From Trema orientale (Eukaryota > Streptophyta > Magnoliopsida > Rosales > Cannabaceae): 64,000 bases of DNA. The stretch spans positions 228,520 through 292,519 of the forward strand of contig JXTC01000082.1 of assembly GCA_002914845.1 (NCBI GenBank), in the 5' to 3' direction. A program made the translations under genes and the position numbers. Positions within the stretch are counted from its first letter, which is position 1. The number at the start of each line of letters is the position of its first letter. Positions 1-12,567 of this stretch are shown here, piece after piece. Below the pieces are notes generated by a model. That model was not told the DNA's origin. It made no database searches and worked only from the letters and a program-made list of their open reading frames with translations.

Positions 1-3000
1 GCTTCATGCCAACAACCACCATTGTTTATCTTGCACCTTCCAGGCCCACTCGCTGAAAGCAAAGACAGTCATTCATGAACAATTTCAGTTTCCAGATTTT
101 GAATGAACAGACAGTCAGGACTCTTCGCAATTAAGTGCTCATTATACAATTTTCAGTAACTTAAAGCTGCTCCCATAAAAATAGAAAATAAAAAATTCAA
201 AGCTGCATCACAAATCTGAGCAGCCATAATGACTATAGGGCCATTCATCTGACTACAAATACTTCTTTCTTTCATTTCTTTTTTCGTAATTTCCTCCATT
301 TCTTTTTTTCGTAATTTTCTCATAATTTCCCCCTTTGGGAGGGGGTGAGGCGAATTATATTGCTTCCCTATCTGAAGTTATAGCTTTTACTACTATTTAT
401 TGCAAGAAGCCTAAGCATATTTTACCTTCACAGGTAGTATAACCATCTCCTTTGAACTGCACCCCATCAACCAGGGGACACTCACATACCCTCCCACGAA
501 AAGTGTCCTGATTAAATACGTCAAATGATCAGAAAAGAGAGAAAAGAAAACCATGACAACTAAAAACCTGGGTGGTGAGCAAGGTTTAACTTTTACCTTG
601 CAAGCAGTGAGATTGGCAGATTTATCATGCCAGCAACCACCATTGTTATCCAAGCATTCATTTGTCTCCACATCTGGCACAAATCAAATAAGCAACCCGA
701 AATACTAGGGTTCAGTATGAAAAAGCAACGTAAAACTAGAAATAAGAACCATTTTACAACAAGGGAAAAAAAAAAAAAAAAAATACACACCACCACTCAA
801 ACAAACAGTTGGCTCAGTGGTTTCCTCAAAACCAGAACAGATGGCCTTAAGAACAGCACCCTTCTCTAACTTTCCTGCTACCACATACATAGTTTAGAAA
901 GGGATAAAGCCAGATTGTTCTACAGAATAGAAGCACAAAGACCAACCTCGGTATTGTCGATTATTGACAACAAGAGTAGGCAATATGGTCACATCACCTC
1001 TGGATCCTTTCCCCACCTACACAGAGCACCCATCAAATAGGTATGCATAAACAAGTACTATCAACTCAAAGAATTGCATAAAGTTGCTGAAATTACTGAA
1101 GCTCCCAAAAAAGTGAATAATGACACAACATGAAAACATAAAACAAATTATAGGAAATGAAATAATGATAGACAAATACTTGAGCATCTTGCTCTTCTTT
1201 CAGAACAGGATTTTCAGAGTCTGCATTAGGGTCTCCCATGCACTTCTCAACACTTTTGAGATCAAGTCCTGTCAAATATCACATGAACAGTCAAATTTCA
1301 CCCAACAGTTCCAAATATCGGAAACATGAGAATGGAATGGAAGTCCATATACCAAGAGACTGAATGACAGCATCAGCACATTCCTTGTTATACTTTTTCT
1401 CCTTCATAGGGCACCTAATTTGGAAATCCGTGACGTAGTCCCACCAGATCCAAGGCTTTTTGGTGTCATTTGCCACTTTAAAAACACACAGCTGCCTTAG
1501 GTTTTCCAGAACCACCTCTTTCCCATCATAACCACTGCTGAAGTCCTGTTCAGGATCAGGAGCACAGTATCTTCCATGATTGATACACTGGGACTTGCAC
1601 TGTTTGCTCAAGGTAAATGCCTCAGGACAATACCAAGTTATGTAATGAGGTGTAAATTGAGTATAACCACCTTTCTCAAGAATCTGAGCTGCACCCTTAA
1701 AATCCTTCACAAATTCCATCAACATATCACATTTAACCCCACATTCATCATTGCTGTTGGTCCATAGTTCGTATTCCACACGATCATCCGGGTGTGGAAC
1801 AGCTTCTCTCCAGTCAAGATTCACATTAACCATATCCCTAGAACTGACTGCTTTCTTTAATGTTTCACCAAAACCTTTTTCAATGAGTGCTGACGGGATA
1901 GTGATGTTCTCAATGTATTTGGCAGTTGAACCATCCTCTTCAGGGGAGTCCATCGTTATCAGTGCTTCCTCCATGTCATCAGCAACAAGAACGGCAGAAG
2001 CTCCAGCCTTCTGGGCATTCCAGACCTTCAAAGCAAAGAAGCAATCTGTAAAGCAACAAAAATCATGAGCTTCGCATGAGCAGCTTCCAAGAATCAATAA
2101 ATCATCCAATCTACAAGTCATTAAAAGGAATACAAAAGAACCTCCTTTGTCTCACAGCAAACCATTGTGCAGAGAAGATCAATTTGAAATCTATTATAAT
2201 CACATACTTTACATGATCTTTCTAGAAGACAAGCTTATATTAGCCAATTATTAAAGTTCAAACGATCACCCAACGATGTAAGGTAAAGTAAGCAAATGTA
2301 AGGAGGAAAAAACTCTCTCTGAAGCCTATAGTTCAACCTATCAAGAAACATGAATTTAACAGATCAAACAAAAATTCAAATGTGATACATTCTATAAGTA
2401 ACTTCAGTTTTCGTATCTCAAGGCTGAACTGAAAATCAAAACTTGACTATATATGGATAAAAATGTCGCGGCATTTGTTGATATTATTGCGACAATATCC
2501 GTATTTTAAAATCTCGACATCGAGAAGAGGTGAAAAGATATTTTTTCCCGTGTATCCATGAAATATCCGTAAAATGTCGACAATGTCGAAGATATGTTGA
2601 TATCGGTTAAATTTTGGTAAAAAATGAGCTAACATCGAGATATTTATGGACATTGTCGCAACAATATCATCGACATTTTGAAATATCGATAGAAATGTCG
2701 AATTTTTTTCCAGGCCTTCCTTTTTTTTTTAATAGATAATGTTAGTAAAGAATACAAAAATAAATCATCGTTCTCTCTCTATAATATGTCCGCAAAGTTT
2801 TGGAATTACTTGTATTTAATGAGAATATTTGCACTACTTGTATATATTGTCTTGGAATCTCTACAAGGGACTCTCGTGACCTTTGAAAGAAATTTTGGAA
2901 TAAGATGGGAATTTCTCTTATGACTTTTAACTTCATAGAAACTCGTTTTGGTATTGAATGTATTTGAACTATTCTATATTATCAGTGATTTTTATTTTTC

Positions 3001-4898
3001 AATGTAATTTAGAACTAGTTATAATTTGTAAGGTATTTATATGAGATGTATTAAATAAAATAGTGTGATATATATTTTGATTTTAAAATTGTTCTATAAA
3101 TTGAAATTCAGTCGTTTTTTTTCCTATATACGTATATTTTATTGTCTTATAAAGTATAAATAGGTTTTGTTTTTAAATAAAAACTAGTATAAATTATGCA
3201 ATATCACTTGTTTTAGCATTTTTTAGAGTTTTTCTTGAAAAATTTTGAGTTTTAAGACAACTTTCGGTATTTTTCCGGAATATCTTCGGCATCAACAATA
3301 TCTTCGACAATATCCGCAAAATGAAACCTCGACATCGACATTTTAATCCCTAGACTATAGTTAGAAAAAGTTACTGACCTGATAAAGACAATAAAGCCAA
3401 CAGAGACTTCAACATTAAGAAGTATAAAAAACACCACCAAGCAAAACAAAACATTAAGAAGTATAAAAAACACCACCAAGCAAAACAAAACGGTGAAAAT
3501 CAAACAAGTGAGATAGAGAGAGGGGGAGATAGAGGGAGAGGAGGAGGAGATGGGTTTTGTTTGGGAGTCAATCCAGATCATGAAATGCAATCTACTGAAG
3601 AAAGCAAATATCACTCCAACAGGTAACAGCTCTAGTAAAAACCAAGAATCCTCAATTAACTGGTTGGGCAAATAAAAGAGAGGAAGAGCATTGCAAATCA
3701 TAAAATGAAAAACATAAACCAGTTAAATAAAATTAAAATTCCGAATGTATAAAAGAATAACAGATTAAAATCTCAAAAGCATGTACTAAAAAGAGTCAAC
3801 TATACTCGATTAAAAAAATATATAAATAAAAACTTTAGAAGCATTTCAGTGAAATTTGTGGAAGAAAAAAGAATCAATGCAAACATGAACGAGGGAAAGC
3901 TAAAGTTACCAAACAACTTGAAGCAAACCTCAAGTATAGAGCATCTCTTTTTATCAAAGCAAAACAACCAATTACAACCTCACTACAGCAACAAGTAGGA
4001 GTACCTAACAAGCACTAGGATAAATATTATGGAATGGGTACCTTCCTAAACAACCAAAACGTGGCAGGTTAAACATCAAGAGCTATACAAAATTGTTTAC
4101 AAGTATAATAAGCATACCTCCGCAATCATCTAAAATTGCTAAAAAAAAACATAACAAGCGGCTTCAATTAAAAAGGAAAAACTAAACTAAATGCCATATC
4201 TGTTCAAAAGTAGAACAATAATGTTTGATAATACAAAACTAAGAAATAATCCAAGAACCTCAAACCACTTAGATAAACAAACCAAACAATTACATTGATT
4301 TTTTAACCAGAAACAACTAAAAACTTTGTTATTGACAATATCAACAAAAGGGCATCTCATCAGTAACTAAACCATGCAAGCCGACTACTCACCGAACCTT
4401 GCAACACCAATCAAATTAACTATTGGGAAACGATATTAATTCCCGAGTTAACCATAAAGAAGCTATATTAACACAAATTAACTCAACTCACTGAAATAGT
4501 AAGTCCAAAAAACGAGCAAAAACAACGGATTGAACTCCAAAACCACCAATATCAAGCAAATTATCCAAAAATATGAAATGGGTACCTCCACGATCGACCA
4601 AAACGAATGTGGGAAGAGCTCCAGGCTTGGATTGGAACGAAATCCCAAAGTCGGAGAACTCCTTACAGCCCTTTTGATTATCTTTTGGGTATACAACATT
4701 CCCAGCCATGCTGCCACCATACTGAGGTATCCCAAAGTTGCCAATGGCGCTATCGTGGGTTCCCCTGATTCGGTCCGGTGAAGTCACCCTCAAGCTGTTC
4801 TTCTCCACCACGAATCTTCCATGGAGAGACAAAGGTGCCAAAGAGAGAACCAGAAACCCTAGAAAGAGCCTCATCATCGCTGATCTCTGAAGCTCCAT
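1..4898 (-). CDS. VSR: Vacuolar-sorting receptor (BP-80/VSR family), 5' part, eight exons, cut by window edge
   Basis: Exons read on the minus strand: 4586-4898, 1353-2045, 1180-1268, 947-1016, 791-874, 597-673, 426-507, and 52 down to 1 (incomplete). All introns are GT-AG and the phases agree across every junction. The product is a type I membrane receptor that sorts vacuolar cargo in the Golgi/prevacuolar route. Visible features: start at 4898 (a second Met at residue 8 is possible); hydrophobic signal peptide to about residue 27, followed by [11 protein letters not shown]; protease-associated domain about residues 50-165 ([20 protein letters not shown], then [20 protein letters not shown]); the central cysteine-rich cargo domain ([27 protein letters not shown] segment, [16 protein letters not shown]); a thioredoxin-like part ([17 protein letters not shown]); then EGF repeats ([11 protein letters not shown], and [11 protein letters not shown] at the edge). 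The transmembrane segment and the tyrosine-sorting tail lie beyond position 1. No frameshift is seen. The family assignment is secure; which VSR paralogue it is cannot be decided. Confidence 0.95.
2452..3352. mobile_element. hAT-like non-autonomous element in VSR intron 1
   Basis: The two ends are inverted repeats rich in TCGA-type words: the left end reads TATGGATAAAAATGTCG and the right end, reverse-complemented, TAGGGATTAAAATGTCG. They are flanked by GACTATAT (2445-2452) and GACTATAG (3353-3360), an 8-bp target duplication with one mismatch, which fits the hAT superfamily. The interior is AT-rich, with more GACATTGTCGA-type words near both ends and no transposase reading frame. It lies wholly within the 2.5 kb first intron and does not touch splice sites. 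Confidence 0.6.
3412..3489. repeat. Two perfect 39-bp tandem units in VSR intron 1
   Basis: Units 3412-3450 and 3451-3489 start with ACATTAAGAAG and end with GCAAAACAAA. They look identical by eye, so the duplication is recent. It lies about 60 bp from the hAT-like element. Confidence 0.85.
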
Positions 4899-6011
4899 CT
4901 TCGGAGACTGAAGGAGGAAAATATAATACGGGTCGTCTTCAGAATAGAATAAGACTAATGGAATTATCGAGTACTGAGAAGAAGAAGAAGAAGAAGAAGA
5001 AGAAGGGGGTCACTGTTTTCAGATCACAATTAGTTGAAATTGAAAATTGAAAACCTTTCTTCAGGGAAAAAAATATATATATATTGAAAAATTGAAAACC
5101 TAATTTTTTAAACACACACGCCCAAAAATAAAAATAAAAATAAAAATAAAAACAAAAAACACGGGGAGGCTATTTTTAAATTATGTTTTTATAGTTTTCA
5201 GAAACGAAATATTAAAGAAAATGGAAAAATGATTCGAAAAATAGGTTCTTCAGCTTAAGCACGAGTGAAAGGGTAGAGCCTGTCCTTATATCACTCACAG
5301 GAATCTATTTATTTATTTATTTAGTGGTGGAAGCTATTCTGTTATTATCAACTTTTCTCATATACAAGAAATGTATTAAAAAGCATAATTCAATGATTTT
5401 ATCTCGAGATTGAGAAAACAAAAGTTTTTTTTTTTTTTGCTCGGAAATTGAGAAAACAAAGTTATGTATTAATGAAGTATGATCAGGGTATCATGTCTCT
5501 AATTTCGAAAAATTAGTTTTTTTTTTTCAGAGAATTCGAAAAATTAAGTTGTTTCATTAATGAGAAGGAAAAAAAAAAAAGATTAAAAAAAAGATAATAA
5601 ATAATTCTCGAGCGTCTTAATTTCGACGTCGTAATAATTTCCAAATTTGCCCTTTAGAGGTATGGTAATAGTGAAAAGTATTAGTGGCAATATTGTAACT
5701 TCGCGTGATGACGGGCATTCCGGTCTTTTCCTATATATACCTAACAATATTTACCTCTTGAATAGTCCAAAGTCTACAATTCAACGTGTTACATGAGTAG
5801 TATTTTATTTCATTTTTGTTTTATTCTAAAGCTGGATATTGGCCACTCGGTTCCGCCTTAGCTTCCACGTGCTCTTATATGTTTTTTCTAATTTATCATA
5901 TTTCTTTCTTATTTTCTTATGTTTTCGGTTTTCCATCTAAATTAAGTACTCTTTTCAGCGAGCAAAAAAAAATCGATTTCATATTTTCTCCTTTTGGCCA
6001 TCTGAATTGCG
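4899..6011. other. VSR 5' UTR/promoter side and AT-rich intergenic DNA
   Basis: No gene is visible. Read on the minus strand, 4978-5005 is a (CTT)n tract of 28 bp, about 80 bp upstream of the VSR start codon; CT-rich stretches like this are common in plant 5' UTRs. Then come (AAAAT)n runs near 5125-5155 and several A/T homopolymers. A possible promoter-like CTATATATACC occurs on the plus strand at about 5730, with no recognisable gene downstream. Confidence 0.5.
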
Positions 6012-6340
6012 TCTTATAACAAAATAGCCGAATTTTGGTCTCATTTTAAGTAAATATCTATTTTTAAAATTTTATAATATGTAAAATATTACGTACCTGT
6101 GTAAAAATTTATATGCTCAGAACATAAACTAAAAATTATAAGTACATATACTAAATAAAAAATATATATCTGGTCATTTAGAGTTAAAATATCCTGTATT
6201 TTAACTTTTTAAAAAATATATACGCCTGATTTTACATATTATTAACGTTTACTTTCAAATTTCAGAATTGTGTTTTATACTAAACACCAATTTTGACTAA
6301 TAAACTTACTAAAATACTATTCAAAACTAGGAGTAATAAC
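6012..6340. repeat. Diverged copy of the dispersed element also seen at 35.5-36.0 kb
   Basis: The sequence from about 6012 (AATTTTGGTCTCATTTTAAG, then TAAATATCTATTTTT) aligns with 35545-35590 (AATTTTGGACCCAATTTAAG, TAAATATCCATTTGT). Both continue into a region rich in GTGTAAAA and TATATACT words. No coding potential. The right boundary is uncertain. Confidence 0.5.
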
Positions 6341-6420
6341 GACAAAGGGGGCTTTTCTGCTCGTAGTGATCTATGCGGGACCTATTGAGGGGAAAGCGAC
6401 GACCCATTTGGAGAATCCAG

Positions 6421-6946
6421 TGTTGGACTAGTATAATTACTAGTAACTCACTATGTCTTAATTAAAGCATGTTAAGGACAACTATATTTGTATGTATACT
6501 TTGACTTTGCATAGTATTACTAATTGGGCCATAATGGGATGGACCACACATCCTAACATGAATGAGGCCCATGGTTTCACACTCTTTTGAACACATTGGC
6601 CAGCCCATTGGGCCAAGGGAGTGATCTGCCACCCACACATGTGACAAGGCCCATTGGCCCATTATCCCTTATATGAAAACTGGTCGTTGACCAGTTTTGG
6701 GTGTGGTTCATGGTTGGAGTTTTCGGTAGAGCATCAAGAATGCCAAGGGTGTTGAACACCATAGTTCCTTATCTTCTTTTTCTTCACCATTTTCGAAGCT
6801 TGCAGGAACACCGGATAGGACAATGGCCGGTCAAGACTGCAGCCCACCATTAGAGGTAATATTCAAGCCTCTGTCCAATTTTTGATTAATATACCTTAAG
6901 CTTTAAATGGATTGATTATTGTTGTTTTCTAGTTTTTAAATCAACA
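6421..6946 (+). mobile_element. 5' LTR of a Copia-type retrotransposon
   Basis: Begins TGTTGGACTAG and ends TTTTTAAATCAACA, the usual TG...CA ends. It is directly repeated at 12568-13042. It is followed two bases later by a tRNA primer-binding site. Compared with the 3' copy it lacks about 14 bp (ATATTTTATATAG) just after its start and carries a longer stretch around GCCAAGGGTGTTGAACACC. By eye the two LTRs differ at roughly two dozen bases plus several indels, so the insertion is old. Confidence 0.85.
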
Positions 6947-6948
6947 AT

Positions 6949-6960
6949 TGGTATCAGAGC
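6949..6960 (+). other. Primer-binding site, initiator Met tRNA type
   Basis: TGGTATCAGAGC directly after the 5' LTR is the standard plant Copia primer-binding site, complementary to the 3' end of initiator methionine tRNA. It fixes the element's orientation as plus. Confidence 0.9.
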
Positions 6961-7406
6961 TAGACCATTTAACTTAAAGCTATCCTATTGTTTGTTTTTT
7001 AATTTTTTTCGGATTTTTTCGGTCTTTTTCGTGCATTTATACAGATTTTATTCCAAGAATTATTCTGGGTAGAAAAAATTGTTATTTTGATTATTGATGA
7101 CAAATATGTGTTGTGGGCATCACATTTGTGGAGTTTATATTTATTTTGGCTGGATTTATTGAGCTTTTTTTTTTTTTGAGACTTTGAAAATTTGAAAATG
7201 GCCGGATTTTTGTCAAATTTTCTACACTTTTTTGGAGCTTTTTTTCGCCAGATAAATATTAGAAAACAATTGGAAATGAAATTTGGAACAAAACCCAACA
7301 AAAATCGTCGAAAACAGAGCACCGGAGGCCAATATATGGCCGAATCACGTCACGGGGGTCCGACCCGTGTCGGACGGACCCGACTGGAGGTCAGGGATGA
7401 CTCCGT

Positions 7407-7686
7407 ACGACGTATCGTTTGGCCTCTGTCAGGTTAAAAATGACACGTCATTTTCTTTTAAGGAAGAGTGTTTGTCATTGTACGGAAACGACATGTCGTT
7501 TTGGTTCACAACCAAAAACGACATGTCGTTTGATTCTTGGGTTAGCTGCAGTTTGCGTAAAACAACATGTCGTTTGGTTCACACCAAAAAATGACATGTC
7601 GTTCAGTGTTGTTCTTGGCTGCCGTTTTGTGATAAAAAATGACACGTCGTTTATTTTTGGCTTTTGGCCAAAACGACATGTCGTTT
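7407..7686. repeat. Cluster of interspersed 16-bp palindromes in the Copia leader
   Basis: The word AAACGACATGTCGTTT is its own reverse complement. Copies or close variants sit at 7438-7453 (AAATGACACGTCATTT), 7486-7501, 7516-7531, 7560-7575, 7589-7604, 7637-7652 and 7671-7686, plus a weaker one at about 7407-7420. Spacing is irregular (15-48 bp) and the spacer sequences are mostly unrelated, although some are flanked by GGTT...AACC. The open frames across this stretch only exist because the motif lacks stops; no gag similarity is seen there. Confidence 0.9.
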
Positions 7687-10600
7687 GTTGTGCCCAGATT
7701 TATTAAAAAAAATAATAGCTTAGTTTTTTGGGCGCGTGTAGGGATGTTTTCGTCCGCAGTTTTTGATATTTTGCTCTATTTTTTATTTCCTAATTATTTG
7801 TGTGATTATTTGTTAATTTTAGCAATTATAAAATGTTTTATTAAATTATCACACATATTTTGCACGTTGTTTTAAATAATACATGTCACAATTTTGAATT
7901 AATTTAATTTTTGGGCATTATTATATGCATATTTAGGCCATCTTAGACCATGTCTAGTTATATGTTAATATATATTTAATTTAACATTATGCATTGTTAT
8001 ATGCATATTTTGATAATTATGTCACTTTTGTTTATACACATATTTTGGATGATTTTATGCATTGAATTTCATTTTGAAAATTTTCATATTATGTGGCATA
8101 ATCTTTTGTGAGATTGTGACAATCATGAGAGTTTATGTACTCGCCTATCGTGAGTCTAAACTTGTCAAATTGTCGAACATAGTTGTATCAATTATTATAT
8201 TCTCACTTTTGGCCAATTTTGAGCATTTTTCTTTATTCCATATTTTATTGTCATATGCCGCTTTTCATTCTTAGAAAATTTATTATAAATGACAAATAAA
8301 TTTTGGCATATTATATGGATAATTTATGAATTATTACTTATTTTTGTACATTTTTATGATTATTATTACTTGATAATATAAATGCATGATTGGCCTTGCT
8401 TGAATTTTGTGAGATTTTGACTGATTCTGAATATTTCTATACTTGCCTGTCATGAGTTGAGCATGTCAGATTATTGATGGAAAAATTGTGATTATTGTTG
8501 TTTATTCTCCCTTAATTGATCACAATTAATACTAAGGTCTATACGCACAATTAAGTTATCATGTCGATAATTTTATTGTTTTGGTATTATACTTAGATTG
8601 GTCAAGGAAATACATTAAATGTCATGAACTGCACAATCTTTTCTATCCCATCGATAGTGGATTGATGCATTTGGTTGTGACATTTGGTACATTGTCCTTA
8701 CCTGCATATGAGTCCTTATTTGTTTAAGGGACTCTTGCACACAATGATTGCATTATTGATTGGATCATTGGGAAAGCTGAGAGGAAGAGCAAATAGCATG
8801 ATCTTGGTTTTACATGCATATTAGTGATATTGCTCTTGGTTATTTCCTCCAGCTTTATGCAATCTTTGTATTTCTGCTATTTTGACACTGAATGGGACTA
8901 TTATACTTGATGACATAGATCTCGTACTTAGAGTGATAAAGTCAATGGATTAGACCTTGTGAGTTTATACAACTCCTAAATCCACTATTTATAGTCTGTT
9001 GATACCATGAAACTCCATGATGAGTGGGAGTATTTAAAGAGGTGTTCTTTAAGATTAATAAGGTATTTATGGAATAATTGGTTTGTGACAGCTTTTGAGG
9101 ATAAAATCGCTAAGGTTTTTTTCTTGAAATCATTTGTGAGAAATTTGGATATTTTTTTCTACAATGATGAGTATAACCTTTTAAGTATTTTGAATTCCAT
9201 TTTTTGTGATGGTATTAGTGGAATTAAAGATCACATTGGTAAGGTATTTTCTGGTTAATATGGCTCATGGGAATTGGTATAGATTATTAAGAGAACTCTC
9301 CCATTTCTAGTTTGTTTCGATTATATCAAGTAATGATGCTCAGAAGGAGTAATTGATTAGAGACAAGACTTGACCGTTATGAGAAGTAATCGACTTAGAT
9401 GAGTTGACAACAATGCTTGTTGGGGAAGAGGATGATATAAAGGATAAAATATCACTGATGGAAATTAAGTTCCAACTGGTCTTGGAATAACATGTGCACT
9501 TAGTGGTAAATATCATCTTAAATTTGATACTTTGGAGAGAGTCAAATTATGAGTAGGCTTTTGATATTTTTTGGGGTTATATGTACTTGTCTACATCTTT
9601 TCCGACCCAGAGCATCTTGATTTTGATATCATTTTTGGGTGATTGGGATATACTTTTTTTTTCAGAATTGAAAAGTTACACTATTAATGATCCTAAATGT
9701 CTGAGAGACCAAAATCTTACATATTGTGGTATAAGAATTAGATTACGATCCTAGATTTTTAAATGGGAAGATCAGTGGTAAGATTCATATGGTGTATTAC
9801 AAGTTTCTCATCTAAGATTATTGTGCACATACTTGTTACTTCAATGATTAGTAAATTATCATGGTTATAAGAGTAAGATTAACATTTGTGCAATTTTCTC
9901 TAGAATTAATCCATACCGAAATTTTGGACCATTGTTTCCTCAAATTATAAGAGGTTACAGATGACTATGGGTTTTTATGGATAACTACTTATATTATGGT
10001 CACGTTGAGCTTATTACTCTAAAAGGTTTAACTCATGGAAAAATGGAATAAAGCGATCAAGTCTGACTATGGTGGTTATTATGAGAGATATAATAAGACG
10101 GAATATAATCCTAAACCTTTTGCAAGATATTTCCAAGAATGTGATATTGATCGGTATTATGAATAATAATTGGATCTCATGGATACTATAGTGTTGCAAA
10201 AGGGTGTAAATCACATGTTTCTTGATATTATGTGATATCTTTTGAGGATTGATTTATGATGATTTATACGTGATTAGAGGATTCTGGATTTGATTACCGT
10301 CTCATACCACTATAATGATTGAGTCAGATGAAGCTGTCGATTTTACTGATGTTTCCGGTACAAGTCAGGGGCAATGGGAGATTTTATTTGATGATGTATA
10401 TTTTATGTTATTGTCTCTATTTTTGTTATTTCCACTGCAATTGTTGGCCCTACGATTGACCAGAAACATATAGTCACTCGTGTTATATCTATTAATCTAG
10501 TGATACATAATGACTCTATATGTGAATGAGAGATATGTTTTTTTTTTTTTTTGGATAAGATCATGGTGATTTAATATACCTGCAATGTTTTTAGAGACTT

Positions 10601-10824
10601 TATAGTTTATTGGCAGGAACACGAGTTTTGACATTGATTATACATCTAATATGATAATCTACCAGTGAGCTATTAGCAATATCAATTCTTATTGTGGATG
10701 ATACTATGAATACTGAGTTGAATTCCAAGTCTTTTGGAAATGTGGGGCATGGTTGAATTAGACGACGTTTTTGACCCATCGGACAGATATGAATGTCTAA
10801 GACCAAGCGCAATTATGAGTTTTA

Positions 10825-11600
10825 AGTGGGAAGTGTAAGCAAGGCTTCTGGCTAAGGATTTTAGCAAATGAGAAGAATTGATTATGCATATGCCTTCTCA
10901 TTAGTTTCCACTGAAGATACCTTATTGGTTTTGTGACAGTTATCACTGTGTTGACTTAGAACTTCATTAAGTGGATATGAGAACTACCTTTTGAATGAAA
11001 TTTGAGTATTTACATGGCTATACTGATTGGTTTTGAGATTATTGGTAATGAATACCTAATTTATTAGATCCATAGTTTTTGGTTATGGATTGAAACTGGC
11101 ATCAATATAGTGGTATTGCCTTTTGATGAGATTGTCACCATTAGTGTGTTTTGGAGAATGTTATTGATCAATGTGTATATATAAAGGTCAGTGGGAGCGT
11201 CTACATATTCATGATATTATATGTTATAAATATTGTGCTCGCATTTAAAGATTCTGACTCGATATGTGAGACAAATAATTGTTGATTAGCCATATAGATA
11301 TGAAGATCTCGGAAAAGCCTCGTATGTTCTAGGTATATAGGTTCTTTATATGGTTCTATTGAGTCTCAAAGAATCTACCTTGATCATGTTCTTTACAGAG
11401 ATCCAGTTCTGGATATTATTATCCTTGGTAGAAATCACTAATTCTGAAATGTGACAAATCATAAAAGGTCGAAAGTCCATTAGTTGATTTGAGAGAGATC
11501 ATATAAGATTAGTCCCTATACGTATACTGTTAGCAGCCTGATGTATATATATATATACACACTCGAGTACGCACATGCTATGACATTGTATTTATTTTTG
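10825..11600 (+). pseudogene. Copia reverse transcriptase remnant
   Basis: Reading across frameshifts and stops gives family words in the right order: a KARLVAKDF-like segment then IDYAYAFSLVSTEDTL near 10830-10920; CVYIKVSGSVYIFMILYV followed by the degraded catalytic box, YVIN instead of YVDD, near 11170-11245; DLGKASYVLGI at about 11305-11336; and a PYAYAVGSLMYA-like block near 11515-11560. This is the typical Ty1/Copia order. It encodes no functional enzyme. The family call is secure because four motifs are collinear. Confidence 0.85.
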
Positions 11601-12567
11601 GGCATGCCGCTTAGGTACCTGAGTGATCCTTTTAGGTACCCAGGATCTTATTTTGTGATTGATTCATCGGCAGACCAACACTCATGACACAGTTAGATCT
11701 TGTGACACCGAGGTTGTAGGCTGCGTGGATGATAAAAGTTTATCTCTCTGTATATATATTATGATGATGGTAGGAGGAGCTGTTATGTGATTTTGTACCA
11801 ATTGGACACTTACAGCTGAGCTGTTTTGGGATTTAGTATCAATTGAATATTTACAGCTACCTCGCCCATCAACGTAGAATCTTTGTGGCGTGTTATGAGG
11901 CTACTAGTTATGAAATTTAACCGTGGAGCCTCATTTCAGTATTCAGAGTAGTTCACTCTGTTTTGAGATTGCTGAAACTTTTATGGTTATGATTCCACAA
12001 CTCTATCTTTCTCTAGGAACTTGAGGAGTATTGTTAGCTCCAATTTTATTGATATACAGTTCTTATTTGTTAGAGAGAAAGTTGCAGTACCCTCATTTTT
12101 GTTGAGAACACGCATACAGACAATATGTTGGTAAATTCACTAGTAAAAGGCTGACCTTTTGTGTATTTTGAGAACACGCATCTCATGAGGTACTGTTAGT
12201 AGCCTTAGTTGTATTAAACTAGTGGGAGTTTATTGCTATCGATGTATAATGAATATATCATTGATTGATATAGATCCTAGTCATCCTTTATCATATGTGC
12301 ACACATGTTTATTTGATGAGTGACCTGTTGATTAGAGACATCCAGATTTGGTCTCAGTATGTGTAATGTTAGTGGATCCATAGATGAAAGTTGTCGCCAT
12401 GTTTTGTGAATCTCTAGCACCTGATTGTATATGATACTTGTATCCTATCGATCCATTATTATGCATGATTAGTTTTTTGGCTATTCATATTCGTAAGAGA
12501 TTCTTGTATTTTAACATATTATAATTAAGCGAGTATTTTGTGTGATTTTACTGTCCAAGTGGGAGAA

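Larger units (their letters stand above)
6947..12567 (+). mobile_element. Internal region of decayed Copia retrotransposon
   Basis: It lies between two direct LTRs, with a primer site at its left end and a polypurine tract (AAGTGGGAGAA, 12557-12567) at its right end. No long frame survives. Conceptual translation across frames shows reverse-transcriptase remnants from 10825 on (separate entry). The 7-10.8 kb part should hold gag, protease and integrase, but I could not recognise those motifs; two diverged ~100-bp direct repeats, each containing a CTxGCCTxTCxTGAGT block, occur at about 8105-8205 and 8405-8510. It is defective. Confidence 0.85.

Noticed and set aside
4530..5050. Open frames on the strand opposite VSR exon 1 (4530-4781, 4778-5050)
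   Set aside because: Shadows of the receptor exon and of the GAA repeat; no protein similarity.
7192..7875. Four overlapping plus frames in the Copia leader
   Set aside because: They owe their length to the stop-free palindromic repeat; the same motif is read in three frames (NDMSF, TTCRL, RHVV), which coding DNA would not show.
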